Positions 1 through 9,685 are shown, counted from the first letter of the stretch. The stretch: DNA of 38,174 nucleotides from Bacteroidota bacterium (GCA_030017895.1 JASEGV010000027.1:1-38174); one strand, 5' to 3'. Translations and numbers: made by a program. The notes: a model not told the origin generated them from the letters alone.

Positions 1-379
1 CAGGAACAGCAAAATTAGATTATAGCGAATTAAGCAATAAACTTAATTTGGATTATACACTACATGAATCTGAGTTAATTTCAGCCGAACATACGCGAAA
101 CGGAGACGTTACACCTACTTTACAGAATAGCGATGGAAACATTGTAGAGTTAAATCCACAGGAATGGGTTGATTTAGTTTTCACATCCCCACCTTTATCA
201 GAGGGTATGAAACGTTCGTTTATATTTGTATCGCGCGGCAGGTATGAAAAGATTGAAAAGTTAAAAGAAAACTTAGTAATCAAGAAGCAGCAGACAATTT
301 CAAGTGCTGGACAGAATATTCCAACTAAGTACGACTTGCATCAAAATCATCCAAACCCATTTAATCCTGTAACAATCAT

Positions 380-414
380 CAATTATCAATTGCCAATTGC
401 CAATTAACAATTAT
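380..414 (+). repeat. Five-unit heptamer array inside the sorting-domain gene
   Basis: Consecutive units CAATTAT, CAATTGC, CAATTGC, CAATTAA, CAATTAT fill 35 bp exactly. The two identical middle units are the extra copy that causes the frameshift. The sequence looks like the reverse complement of units 2-5 of the 63-bp element found at 15494, 16602 and 17044. Confidence 0.85.
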
Positions 415-531
415 ACAACGCTCAAAGTTTACGATGGTTTAGGTCGTGAAGTAGCCACACTTGTGGATGGGTACAAAGAAGCCGGATATTATGAGGTTAC
501 TTGGGATACGATGAATATTCCGAGTGGTGTT

Positions 532-561
532 TCCGCCAGAGGCGGATACGCCTCAGGCGTA
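532..561 (+). repeat. Two back-to-back 15-bp palindromes inserted in frame
   Basis: TCCGCC-AGA-GGCGGA (532-546) is followed at once by TACGCC-TCA-GGCGTA (547-561). Each has 6-bp perfect arms and a 3-base centre. Together they add 30 bp (10 codons, giving SARGGYASGV) to a sorting domain that normally reads SGVYFYKL without them. Confidence 0.8.
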
Positions 562-653
562 TATTTTTACAAACTAACCGCAGGTCAGTTTACATCTGTG
601 AAGAAGATGATCATGATGAGGTAAGTTGAATAAATAGCAAGAATTAAACAGGC

Positions 654-704
654 TGGGCGACGAGCACTCTTACGATGCCGTAATCCGTAAGAATTCGTTG
701 CCCA
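654..704. terminator. Long imperfect hairpin between convergent genes
   Basis: The arms TGGGCGACGAGCACTCTTACG (654-674, 20-base core) and 686-704 pair over 17 positions (one G-T, a small internal loop) around the loop 675-685. It lies between the secreted-protein tail (plus strand) and the end of pgeF (minus strand). A bidirectional terminator role is plausible, but neither side has a clear T-run, so it may instead be a REP-like palindrome. The rest of 625-801 shows only a degenerate heptamer-like stretch near 728-748. Confidence 0.5.
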
Positions 705-801
705 AAATTAATGAACCGATTTAACAATCTACAATTAACCATCTGAAATCTAAGCAGTGGTTTTAACCTTGCTTTGTTCTTTGCGTGATTCACGAAAACT
801 G

Positions 802-1542
802 CTATAGAACTAATCCGATTACGCCCATCATCCTACCCGATTTTTCCTTATCGCGGCGGTGCGAATGGAATAAGTTAGCGTTGCATATCGTGCAATATTC
901 GGAAACTTCGATATTCTCTTCACTAACTCCTGCATTTAGCATCAGAGTTTTGGCGTGTTGCTTCAAATTAAGATGCAGCTTTGGATTTCGAACAAGAACC
1001 TCTTTCGAAAATCTGTTTGCCACATCTTCACCAACTTCATAACAACATACACTGGCGGCAGGCGCAATATACGAAATCAGGTCTGTGGGAGATGTTCCAA
1101 ATTCTTCCCTCATCATCCGGATTGCCCGTGATACGATATTCATCTCGCTTCCACGCCATCCTGCGTGCACAGCTCCTATTGATTTCGTTACTGGATCGAA
1201 CAGGAACACAGGTAAACAATCGGCGGTGCTAATAGTTAAAAAAATCCCTTTTGAGTCAGTAATCAATCCATCGCACGAGTCGTAGCCGCCTTGAACATAT
1301 ACTCTCTGAACTACGCCACCCTGAACTTGTCGAGGTATTGCAAGCTCGTCCAATCCGATTTTCAAGGCGCCAAAAAATCGCTCACGGTTTTCTAAAACGT
1401 TCAGCCGTTCATCTCCAACATTGAAGCTCAAATTCATTCCGAATGGTTCCGGGCTAATTCCACCAAGCCGTGTGCTAAATCCAAATTTTATTTCGTTGAA
1501 CTTTGAAAATTTTTCTGATGCGATTATTACTATTTCACTCAT
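802..1542 (-). CDS. pgeF: PgeF/YfiH family (DUF152, 'laccase domain') peptidoglycan editing factor
   Basis: This 246-residue protein has the full YfiH/PgeF layout: FSTRLGG near residue 22, ADCLPV (Cys109), AVHAGWRG (His126) and the C-terminal CTICNANLFHSHRR with GR. Family members remove wrongly incorporated residues from peptidoglycan precursors, and some have purine-nucleoside activity. The family's first catalytic histidine, in the QVHG motif (His71 in E. coli YfiH), is Gln74 here (QVQGG; codon CAG where CAC would give His). Activity may therefore be altered. The start ATG overlaps the stop of the upstream sensor kinase by 4 bp (ATGA), so the two are probably translationally coupled. Length is normal for the family. 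Confidence 0.85.
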   Translation of the reverse strand: MSEIVIIASEKFSKFNEIKFGFSTRLGGISPEPFGMNLSFNVGDERLNVLENRERFFGALKIGLDELAIPRQVQGGVVQRVYVQGGYDSCDGLITDSKGIFLTISTADCLPVFLFDPVTKSIGAVHAGWRGSEMNIVSRAIRMMREEFGTSPTDLISYIAPAASVCCYEVGEDVANRFSKEVLVRNPKLHLNLKQHAKTLMLNAGVSEENIEVSEYCTICNANLFHSHRRDKEKSGRMMGVIGLVL

Positions 1543-4500
1543 ATTGGTAAGGTGATAATAAATGTAGTTCCTGTATCTTTATTTGTAATAAACGAAATCG
1601 CTCCACCTGAATCATCAATCGTTTTTTTCACAATAGCTAACCCTAATCCCATTCCGTCGGTTTTTGTAGAAAAGTTTGGTTCAAATATTTTGCTTTTTAT
1701 TTCGTCTGAAATTCCCTGACCTGTATCGTGAATATTTATCTGAACATTTTTATCAACTTGTTCTACGATAACAGACACAGTCCCCTGTTCATTCATAGCT
1801 TGAATCGAATTCCGGATGATGTTAATAAAAGCACGCCGTAATTCTTCTTTGTCTGCGTTCACTCGAAATTCATTTTCAGAGCTATTAAATTTGAAATTAA
1901 CGTTTTTGTATTGTTCAAAGAGATGGATTGCTTCTTTGAGAATTTCGTTAAGATCGCACTTTTCTATTTTTCGGAATGGCAAACGTGCAAAGTTCGAAAA
2001 CTCAGAGGCAATTCTTGTAAGTGTTTCGACCTGTTCAGTAATCATCGACACTCCCTTCTTCAATATATCATCAAAATTATCGGCTTTATCTTTATACGCT
2101 TGTTGAAGATGTTGTACTGCTAATTTTATTGGCGTAAGCGGATTTTTAATTTCGTGTGCAACTTGTTTCGCCATTTCTTTCCAGGCTAATTCTTTTTCGT
2201 ATTTTATTAACTCTTCTCGTTTTTGTTTTATTTCGTCAATCATCTCATTGAAGGTCTGTTCAAGTTTACCAAGTTCATCGGTGCGTGTAAATGGTATTTT
2301 GTAATCATAATTACCTTCCCCAACCTGTATTGCTGCATCTGTCAACCGGCGAATTGGTTTTGATATTTGTCCAGCGAAAAAGATACCGAGTAAAAATGCG
2401 ATTAACAATACTACCGTATAAACTCCTAATAAATATGCATTTCGTTCTTGCAAATCTTCCTCGATACTCGCCTGATTGTAAAGTGTAGGAACGGCAATTA
2501 TTCCCACTAATTGATCTTGCTTATTTATTACAGCTTGATAACCGACTAAATACCCGAAAGTTCCTATCGCTTGCGATTCAACAAAAAAGTGCCTGCCTAA
2601 TATATTTATGTTGTAGTAAACATCAGGTGAGATTCGTCGATCAATAAGCTCAGCATCAAGCAGTTCCGGTTTACTGCTCGCTACGATTTCACCATTGCTG
2701 TATAAACTAAAATCTACTCCTGTGCTGGCAGCAATTTCGGATATCAGTTTATCATCGGGCAAAGGATCGGATTTCAGTGTGTAATATTTTTTGATATGTG
2801 AAAGGATTACGTCGGTTTGTTTTTCCAAATTAGTGCGATTTGTTTCGCTTGCCCGTTGTGTTGCAAACTCACGATTGTAGTAACTTATTACTATAATTGG
2901 AATTACCGACACCATAATGAAAGCTATCAGCAATTTTGTACGGAAATTGAATTCGAGTTTTCGCTTCCGATAACCAGCTATTCCTACCCACAACATAAAA
3001 TAAATACTACAACACACTACTAAAAAGAAAAGCAACAACCTTAGAAAATTCAAAACATCACTAACAACACCCCCTCTTTCTCCGCTTATTGCGATATATT
3101 TATTTGGTTGATCAACTGCCTTTACGTAAACCATTTCATAATTTTTACTGTCAACTTTTTCTTCAACGAAAAAACTTTTTTGACTTCTCAGCGAGGTATC
3201 CGATAAATAAGGCGACCGGTAAACACTCTCGAACTCCCGGTTGGATGTGTATATCCGCCAGTCATTAATATATTCTGAATAAAATAAATTTTTATAATAT
3301 GGTTTGAAGTCGAACCCTGTGTAAGTTTTTAGGATATCATACGAATCGCTTCGAAATAATTCACCTCGTACGGCAGTAACTTCCATTCGAACGCTTCCTG
3401 CGGGAGTTCCATCTTCAAAATATACCGGTGCATTACCAACATAATGTTTTACAAAACCATCCTCGTCTTCCCTGACCATAATCGATCGCGAAGTTGTTAT
3501 AATTGGTTCCTTCTCAATCGGTTCCATCGAACCGACTTGAAAATTACTTGCAATACGTGAGTCGCCATTAATAATTGTAATCCGACAATTGTAACCTTCG
3601 CGACTTAAAATAGTTTTTGCCCATTCAGTGAAAGCATAATTTTTTAAATCATCGTTCGATTTCAGACGATCTGCCGTTTCTTTTGTTGCGATTTGATTTA
3701 ATGCCTCGTCTATCATAAATGCAATCCAGTTATCTACAGGACGAGCAACTTCGCTTGCATACGATTTTAACTTTGAACGCATATCAATTTGTACGGCTGC
3801 GAACAGAAAATAAGCTGCCAACAAAACCGCACTCAAGCTAAACACAAGTGCATTCTTTTGGTTGATTGCTTGACCTCGTATGATGAATTTTTGTGAAAGA
3901 ATCCCAAGTATTAACAAACCGGATACTATCAAACTTCTTTCGAGGTTAGATGTAAGTGGATTAGGATGAAGTTCGCCGTAAATAAAACTGGCTGCTATAA
4001 ATATCCCGAAAACAGACAGCCAGCCGAGGTAGTTATTTTTATTCCAATATGAATAAAGAATTAACAAGGTTGAAAGCAAAACAAAAGCTGCCGAAATTAA
4101 AAACAAACACAAATACATTATCAACAATACGAAAGGTGGAAATGCAGGATCGATGTAGCTCAAACTTGAATCAAACACCACACTGTGAGTAATAGCCACA
4201 TATCCTCGTAAAAGAAAAAGAAAAATGAATGAAAAAATAATTGTGATACTTAGCGAGATTACACGGTTTAAATTTAAGTTGTTATTTTGATTAATAAATT
4301 TTACGGCATAGTATCCGATATAAACAATGCTGGTGATTAGAATGATTGAGGTAATCAGCAATTCACCTATGGATTTTGCAACACCAAATCCAAAACCCGA
4401 TGCAAAATATGACGGATCGAATATGCTTATTGGGAACAAGCCGGTTGGAAAATCGATAGCAAGCCAGAGAAACCTAACAATCCATAAAACTGCGACGGCA

Positions 4501-5363
4501 ATCAGCGCCCGGTAGAACAATCTTATGCGTATATGAACAATTTTGAAAGTATAAAATAAAACGAGAAGAGATAAAAATATAATCAAGAATACCCGCACCG
4601 ATGAAAAATTCTGTTTAACCTCATCTATTACCCCGGCCTTTGTATTTGCCTGCCGGTAACCATAGCCAAGTATGTTTCCATCCAATGCTTTAAACGGAAT
4701 TGATATTACCCCTTTTTCCTCGCTCGCTTTCGATCTGTTTGAAAAATCGAAACTAACAGGATAATTCAAACTTTGTGTAAATGCTTCTTCGAAAATTTCG
4801 GAGCTAATGAAACGATTGCTTAACGGATAATTTACATCGAAAAGTTTCTTAACGAAAACGTACCCTATAGGCAAATCGTTTTTCATAATCGGATGGACAA
4901 CCAATAGCCAAGAAAAAATCGAACCTTGCTCGATGTAGGAAAATGGTTTTGTTGAGGTTCGATTTAATTTAATATCCGACCCGATGCTTTTCGACCATCC
5001 CAATAAATACAATTCGCTATCATAAACTTCGATGCTTCCACCTTTAACTTCAAATATTTTTAGCGATCGAAATAATGCTTGTTCATCGCCACCCGAAACT
5101 GCATCTATAATGGATTTATGATTGGTAATTTGGGCTGCTAATGAAGCTGCATAGTTCTGAAATTTTTGAAATTGATTTTGTGTTTGTGAAATTAGCAGTG
5201 CTGTTTTTTCTTTTAAAATTGCTCCCCAATTACTCTCAATTGATTTGATAAAAAATTTTTCAACCAAAAAAGAAAGAACAATTATCAACAAAATAAAAAA
5301 GACGATATAAATAAATCGTCTTTTAACAAATTGTTTATAAAGCTTAAAAATTAAGTTCGACAT
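1539..5363 (-). CDS. Giant NtrY-like membrane sensor histidine kinase
   Basis: The protein has 1274 residues. It starts with one transmembrane segment (about 16-38) and a large extracytoplasmic part, followed by a central block of several hydrophobic helices (about 255-510). A second periplasmic region follows, then a membrane segment (KLLIAFIMVSVIPIIVISYY), another sensor stretch and a last membrane helix. A HAMP domain (QISKPIRRLTDAAIQ) leads into HisKA with phospho-acceptor His1070 in VAHEIKNPL. The ATPase domain has N-box Asn1185, DTGQG 1213-1217 and GMGLGLA 1237-1243. The AHEIKNPLTPIK form is typical of NtrY/AtoS-type kinases. No response regulator lies nearby, so the output is unknown. 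It sits 6 bp after the DUF4783 gene and overlaps pgeF, and the company of envelope genes hints at cell-envelope sensing (inference). Confidence 0.88.
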   Translation of the reverse strand: MSNLIFKLYKQFVKRRFIYIVFFILLIIVLSFLVEKFFIKSIESNWGAILKEKTALLISQTQNQFQKFQNYAASLAAQITNHKSIIDAVSGGDEQALFRSLKIFEVKGGSIEVYDSELYLLGWSKSIGSDIKLNRTSTKPFSYIEQGSIFSWLLVVHPIMKNDLPIGYVFVKKLFDVNYPLSNRFISSEIFEEAFTQSLNYPVSFDFSNRSKASEEKGVISIPFKALDGNILGYGYRQANTKAGVIDEVKQNFSSVRVFLIIFLSLLVLFYTFKIVHIRIRLFYRALIAVAVLWIVRFLWLAIDFPTGLFPISIFDPSYFASGFGFGVAKSIGELLITSIILITSIVYIGYYAVKFINQNNNLNLNRVISLSITIIFSFIFLFLLRGYVAITHSVVFDSSLSYIDPAFPPFVLLIMYLCLFLISAAFVLLSTLLILYSYWNKNNYLGWLSVFGIFIAASFIYGELHPNPLTSNLERSLIVSGLLILGILSQKFIIRGQAINQKNALVFSLSAVLLAAYFLFAAVQIDMRSKLKSYASEVARPVDNWIAFMIDEALNQIATKETADRLKSNDDLKNYAFTEWAKTILSREGYNCRITIINGDSRIASNFQVGSMEPIEKEPIITTSRSIMVREDEDGFVKHYVGNAPVYFEDGTPAGSVRMEVTAVRGELFRSDSYDILKTYTGFDFKPYYKNLFYSEYINDWRIYTSNREFESVYRSPYLSDTSLRSQKSFFVEEKVDSKNYEMVYVKAVDQPNKYIAISGERGGVVSDVLNFLRLLLFFLVVCCSIYFMLWVGIAGYRKRKLEFNFRTKLLIAFIMVSVIPIIVISYYNREFATQRASETNRTNLEKQTDVILSHIKKYYTLKSDPLPDDKLISEIAASTGVDFSLYSNGEIVASSKPELLDAELIDRRISPDVYYNINILGRHFFVESQAIGTFGYLVGYQAVINKQDQLVGIIAVPTLYNQASIEEDLQERNAYLLGVYTVVLLIAFLLGIFFAGQISKPIRRLTDAAIQVGEGNYDYKIPFTRTDELGKLEQTFNEMIDEIKQKREELIKYEKELAWKEMAKQVAHEIKNPLTPIKLAVQHLQQAYKDKADNFDDILKKGVSMITEQVETLTRIASEFSNFARLPFRKIEKCDLNEILKEAIHLFEQYKNVNFKFNSSENEFRVNADKEELRRAFINIIRNSIQAMNEQGTVSVIVEQVDKNVQINIHDTGQGISDEIKSKIFEPNFSTKTDGMGLGLAIVKKTIDDSGGAISFITNKDTGTTFIITLPI

Positions 5364-5369
5364 CAGGAA

Positions 5370-5789
5370 TTAATAAAAATTAATCTTATCAATCACCCAT
5401 TTACCGTTTGATTTAGAGAGAGCTGCATATACCTGCACACTTTCGCGGTTACCTTTAATCCGGAATAATGCGCGTCCGGTTGCAAAAGGAATTTCGTCAG
5501 CGAAACCGTAAGTAGTAAATGAAAAACCGAGTGGTTTGCGTGCTGTTAAAAAATTCTTGATGATGTAATATGTCTGATTGCTGCTGAAATAACCGCTCTC
5601 GCCGCCTCGTATGCTTACATATACCTGTTGTGCGAAATAGCCTGCAAATCTGTCGATTTCGCCTGCATCAACACCCGATTCAATGGCTTTAAATATTTCC
5701 CGATTTTTTTCCTGCCCATCCTCCTGCGCCTTGAGGTCCAATGCGATTAGAGTTATCAGTATGAGCGATATGTAAATAATTTGTTTCAT
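5370..5789 (-). CDS. DUF4783-like exported protein
   Basis: About 139 residues with an N-terminal signal peptide (MKQIIYISLILITLIALDLKAQ). The mature part resembles the DUF4783 / NTF2-like small exported proteins of Bacteroidota (GEIDRFAGYFAQQVYVSI, GKWVIDKINF at the end). The open frame runs up to 5855, but the signal peptide begins at the ATG at 5787-5789 and the longer form would overlap the preceding lipoprotein gene, so this start was chosen. It lies directly upstream of the sensor kinase, 6 bp away, and probably shares its transcript. Molecular function is unknown. Confidence 0.75.
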   Translation of the reverse strand: MKQIIYISLILITLIALDLKAQEDGQEKNREIFKAIESGVDAGEIDRFAGYFAQQVYVSIRGGESGYFSSNQTYYIIKNFLTARKPLGFSFTTYGFADEIPFATGRALFRIKGNRESVQVYAALSKSNGKWVIDKINFY

Positions 5790-5826
5790 CGTTGCTGTGT
5801 AAAAATAAAGCATATATACATAAAAG

Positions 5827-6636
5827 TCAATTCCTTCCTTCGGCGCCTGGCCCAAATTTCAATTCCAGCCGACCTTCAACTACATTACGCTTTAAGTATG
5901 GATTCCCTTTTTGCAATTGATACGACCAGTCAAAAACCGCTCTTGTAGATGAGATAGATATAACACGAAACTTCGCATAGTGGTCGTCGTTAGTCCATAC
6001 AACATAAGTTCTTCCAACACGGAGTATTGCATCTTTAGTTGCCGACCAGCCGCTGCTTGGAGCTTTTGTAATATCATAGAGAGAATTAGTGGCGCCCATA
6101 TCTTTGATGTCGGTATCATTCCAAACGTTCATATAATATTCGCCGTTGTAATATTCGAAAAATATATCAGTGTATTGATCATTATATTGCCCGATGGTAT
6201 AAGTTGAAAAGTCGTAGCCGGCGGTTGCCGGACGAGTCCGGTAATCGTTTATTGATACTCCAAATCCTTCGGGGCGTGGCGTAGCAAATGCAACTGCATC
6301 GCTCAACTCGCTTTCATTATTTGTATAATCGTATGCTGAAACAGCATAGTAATATGTTGTCCCGTTGCGAGCATCTTTGTCGTTAAAATAATTTCCGCCA
6401 GTTGTACCAATCAATTCATACCGTCCGCTGTATGAATAACTTACCCAAACTTTGTAACCTGCCACGTCACGCTCAGGGCTATGATTCCAATCCAAGTACG
6501 CTTTACTATCTCGCGCTTCTGTATACAAACCCGATGGGGGTGATGGCGCCTTTGTGTCGGGGACTTCGACATCAATATAGCAGCCGCTTAATAAACTTAT
6601 TGCAATTCCTGTGAGTAAAAATTTTAATTTTTTCAT
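5827..6636 (-). CDS. Lipoprotein with a fibronectin type III domain
   Basis: A 269-residue protein with a lipoprotein signal ending in LLSGC (Cys19). A fibronectin type III fold follows (about residues 30-118: APSPPSGLYTEARDSKAYLDW, then DVAGYKVW and NGTTYYYAVSAYDYTNNES). The C-terminal 145 residues are rich in Tyr and Asp and match nothing I can name. It is likely anchored in the outer or inner membrane and involved in binding or scaffolding (inference). It is the first gene of the group leading to DUF4783, the sensor kinase and pgeF, with a 37-bp gap to the next gene. Confidence 0.75.
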   Translation of the reverse strand: MKKLKFLLTGIAISLLSGCYIDVEVPDTKAPSPPSGLYTEARDSKAYLDWNHSPERDVAGYKVWVSYSYSGRYELIGTTGGNYFNDKDARNGTTYYYAVSAYDYTNNESELSDAVAFATPRPEGFGVSINDYRTRPATAGYDFSTYTIGQYNDQYTDIFFEYYNGEYYMNVWNDTDIKDMGATNSLYDITKAPSSGWSATKDAILRVGRTYVVWTNDDHYAKFRVISISSTRAVFDWSYQLQKGNPYLKRNVVEGRLELKFGPGAEGRN

Positions 6637-6681
6637 TTTCGAATCCTTTCATATTAATCTGCTGTGAACATAACTCCCAAA

Positions 6682-6699
6682 TCCTGTGCCAGCACAGGA
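6682..6699. repeat. 18-bp inverted repeat in the lipoprotein upstream region
   Basis: TCCTGTGC-CA-GCACAGGA has two perfect 8-bp arms around 2 bases. It lies about 50 bp upstream of the lipoprotein start and about 85 bp after the pyrC stop. No T-run follows on either strand, so it reads better as an operator or a palindromic repeat than as a terminator. Nothing else stands out in 6637-6784. Confidence 0.55.
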
Positions 6700-6784
6700 A
6701 GCTCAGAAATACTTATGAAATATTCAAAGTAAGTAACTTTATAAATACGTTTCTGTATAAAAATTTAGACACCTTGCAAATTTA

Positions 6785-8068
6785 TCAATCCGAAAAATGT
6801 ATCATCCCATTGTTTATGATAGCATAACATTTTCCAATCAAAGTTCTGCCACCGAACGGTGTATTTTTTGATTTTGATTTGAATTTCTTTGCATCCACAT
6901 TCCATTGTTTTTGTATATCAAGGATTGTAAAGTTTGCTTTTTCTCCGACTATAATTTTTACAGAAGGTAAGCTTAATATTTTTCTTGGATTGATAGAAAA
7001 TTTTTCAATCAACTGATTGATTGATAATATTTTGGGAATTACTAATTCAGTAATTGCTAACCCAACTGCTGTTTCTAATCCCACTATTCCGAAAGGTGCT
7101 TCCAAGAATTCAACTTCTTTTTCATCAAACGAATGCGGTGCGTGGTCGGTTGCGATTACATCTATAGTTCCATCACGCAATCCTTCTCTGATTGCATCCA
7201 CATCAACTTGCGTACGTAAAGGAGGATTCATTTTAGTGTTGGTATCGAATGTTCGAACAGCATCATCAGTAAGCGTAAAATGATGAGGTGTAACTTCGCA
7301 AGTAACCGGAAGATTTTTCTTTTTTGCCTGTCTGATTATTTCAACCGATCCTGCAGTGCTGATATGAGCAGCATGATAAGGTGCGCCAACATACTCAGCA
7401 ATTCTGATATCCCTATCTATCAAAATTTCTTCGGCAATTGAAGGTATCGGTGGTAAACCGAGGGACGTTGATACAAGTCCTTCGTTCATCACACCCAATT
7501 TTGCAAGAGCGCGATCTTCGGAATGTTGGATTATTATTTTACCGAGCATATTCGAGTATTCTACCGCACGGCGCATCATTTCCGGGTTTTCTATCGGTGA
7601 GCCATCATCCGAAAAGGCAACTGCACCTGCTTCAACAAGTTCAATCATTGGTGATAGTTCTTTACCTTCACGATTTTTTGTAGCTGCTGCGACAGGGTAA
7701 ACATCGACTAAACCATTCAAAGCTTTTGCTGATTTTTCTTTAATAAATTTAACCACTGACGCATCATCAATCGGCGGATTTGTATTTGGCATACAGCAAA
7801 CCGCTGTAAAGCCACCTGTAGCTGCAGCACTTAAACCTGTTTCAATTGTTTCCTTGTGCTCATAACCGGGTTCACGCAGATGAACATGCATATCAATGAA
7901 ACCAGGGGCAACAATTTTTCCATCCAAATCATACTCTTGAACATTTTCACTCGCTGAAATCTTTGGTGCAATTTTTTTAATAATACCATCAACTATTAAT
8001 ATGTCGGCAACTTGGTCGATGTTTTCAGATGGATCGATTATGTGTGCATTTTTTAATAATATTTTCAT
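6785..8068 (-). CDS. pyrC: Dihydroorotase
   Basis: A class I dihydroorotase of 427 residues (normal length), which closes carbamoyl-aspartate to dihydroorotate in de novo pyrimidine synthesis. Metal ligands are in place: HVH at 61-63 in DMHVHLREPG, the AFSDDGSP aspartate, QHSEDRA and AAHIST histidines, and the catalytic Asp in ATDHAPHS. With all ligands present it should be active, unlike the inactive PyrC' that partners PyrB in some bacteria. It is the last gene of pyrR-pyrB-pyrC, 35 bp after pyrB. It is most likely not the amidohydrolase of the purine cluster further right. Confidence 0.95.
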   Translation of the reverse strand: MKILLKNAHIIDPSENIDQVADILIVDGIIKKIAPKISASENVQEYDLDGKIVAPGFIDMHVHLREPGYEHKETIETGLSAAATGGFTAVCCMPNTNPPIDDASVVKFIKEKSAKALNGLVDVYPVAAATKNREGKELSPMIELVEAGAVAFSDDGSPIENPEMMRRAVEYSNMLGKIIIQHSEDRALAKLGVMNEGLVSTSLGLPPIPSIAEEILIDRDIRIAEYVGAPYHAAHISTAGSVEIIRQAKKKNLPVTCEVTPHHFTLTDDAVRTFDTNTKMNPPLRTQVDVDAIREGLRDGTIDVIATDHAPHSFDEKEVEFLEAPFGIVGLETAVGLAITELVIPKILSINQLIEKFSINPRKILSLPSVKIIVGEKANFTILDIQKQWNVDAKKFKSKSKNTPFGGRTLIGKCYAIINNGMIHFSD

Positions 8069-8103
8069 TTCTGTTCCCTAAACATTTTTTTTATTCCATT
8101 AAT

Positions 8104-9024
8104 TCAGTTTCCGGTTCCAAGCAAATAAAGTACAGCCATTCGGACTGCAACACCGTTTAGCACCTGTTGCAAGATTACGCTTTGTTCCCCGTCAGCAACA
8201 TCTGCAGAAATTTCGACATCGCGATTTATAGGACCGGGATGCATGATCACCATTGGTTTCATTGCTCTCAACAATCTTTCTTTTGTGATCCCAAAATAAT
8301 TATGATACTCACGAGTCGATGGTAAAAACGAACTGTCCTGCCTTTCAAGTTGAATACGCAGTACATTCAGGATATCCGCATCTCTGATAGCATCATCAAT
8401 ATTATGGTAAACTTTTATACCTAATTTTTGTATGGCTCGCGGAATCAGAGTTGTAGGACCGCACACAGAAACATTCGCACCCATTGTTTGCATTCCGTAA
8501 ATATTTGAGAGAGCAACGCGGCTATGCGAAATATCTCCAACAATACAAACGTTTAAACCATCCAACTTTCCAAACTTTTCGCGTATTGTGTACATATCGA
8601 GTAATGCTTGAGTTGGGTGTTCGTGAGTTCCGTCGCCGGCATTAATGATGTTAGCGTTCATCACACGACTTAAAAAGAGAGCAGCACCGGGAGATGAATG
8701 GCGAACAACAACCATATCAATTTTCATAGCTTCAATGTTGCGGGCAGTATCTTTAAGAGTTTCACCTTTTGCAACACTACTTCCGGCGACTGAGAAATTC
8801 ACAACATCAGCCGAGAGCCGCCGCTCGGCAAGCTCGAATGATATTCGTGTGCGTGTCGAACTTTCAAAAAATAAATTTACAATAGTTTTACCCTGAAGAG
8901 TCGGAACTTTCTTGATTGGCCTTTCTAAAACTTCACGAAAGTTAATTGCAGTATCTAATATTAATTGGATGTCGTCCTTCGACACTCCTTCGAGTCCAAG
9001 TAAATGTTTACTTTGTAAAGCCAT
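8104..9024 (-). CDS. pyrB: Aspartate carbamoyltransferase catalytic subunit
   Basis: 306 residues with the carbamoyl-phosphate motif FFESSTRTRISFE, HPTQALLD, and the aspartate-specific MHPGPINRDVEI near the C-terminus (ATCases have HPGP where OTCases have HCLP). It transfers the carbamoyl group to aspartate, the committed pyrimidine step. It lies between pyrR (31 bp upstream) and pyrC, the usual order for PyrR-controlled operons. No pyrI regulatory subunit is present in the window. Confidence 0.96.
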   Translation of the reverse strand: MALQSKHLLGLEGVSKDDIQLILDTAINFREVLERPIKKVPTLQGKTIVNLFFESSTRTRISFELAERRLSADVVNFSVAGSSVAKGETLKDTARNIEAMKIDMVVVRHSSPGAALFLSRVMNANIINAGDGTHEHPTQALLDMYTIREKFGKLDGLNVCIVGDISHSRVALSNIYGMQTMGANVSVCGPTTLIPRAIQKLGIKVYHNIDDAIRDADILNVLRIQLERQDSSFLPSTREYHNYFGITKERLLRAMKPMVIMHPGPINRDVEISADVADGEQSVILQQVLNGVAVRMAVLYLLGTGN

Positions 9025-9055
9025 TGTCGTTCCTAATTTTTTAAATTTCGAATAA

Positions 9056-9601
<546 letters not shown>

Positions 9602-9645
9602 TTAAAAATAAAATGCCTCAAGCTCCGCAATTGGAACTGAGGCAT
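9602..9645 (-). terminator. Intrinsic terminator-like hairpin in the pyrR leader
   Basis: Read on the minus strand, ATGCCTCA (9638-9645) pairs with TGAGGCAT (9613-9620), and five further inner pairs form past a bulged base, closing a 6-base loop. The stem is followed at once by TTTATTTTTAA. The tract ends just before the pyrR Shine-Dalgarno. That fits a pyr attenuator; alternatively it terminates the tRNA transcript. Confidence 0.7.
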
Positions 9646-9685
9646 GTTCTGAATTTTATTATTTGATTTTTTCATATTTTCCTTT

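Larger units (their letters stand above)
1..624 (+). pseudogene. C-terminal part of a secreted protein with a type IX secretion sorting domain; frameshifted, 5' end outside window
   Basis: The frame is open from base 3 with no start codon, so the gene begins before the window. The tail carries the linker and motif HQNHPNPFNPVT (about 350-375), then YQLP, and after a frame change LKVYDGLGREVATLV, ending in SVKKMIMMR. This is the classic Bacteroidota/Ignavibacteria Por-secretion (T9SS) C-terminal domain, which targets the protein across the outer membrane. The first frame stops at 405-407, and the rest of the domain is in another frame (open from 397). Removing one 7-bp unit (CCAATTG) of the local tandem repeat restores YQLPINNYTTLKVYD, so the break is a one-unit heptamer change. 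A second oddity is a 30-bp in-frame insert between SGV and YFYKL. What the upstream protein does is not visible. It could still be made by slippage, or be an assembly error. Confidence 0.8.

Noticed and set aside
6785-8068. pyrC as the missing HyuA-type ring-opening enzyme of the purine cluster
   Set aside because: It has dihydroorotase motifs and belongs to the pyrR-pyrB-pyrC operon, 7 kb away from the cluster.
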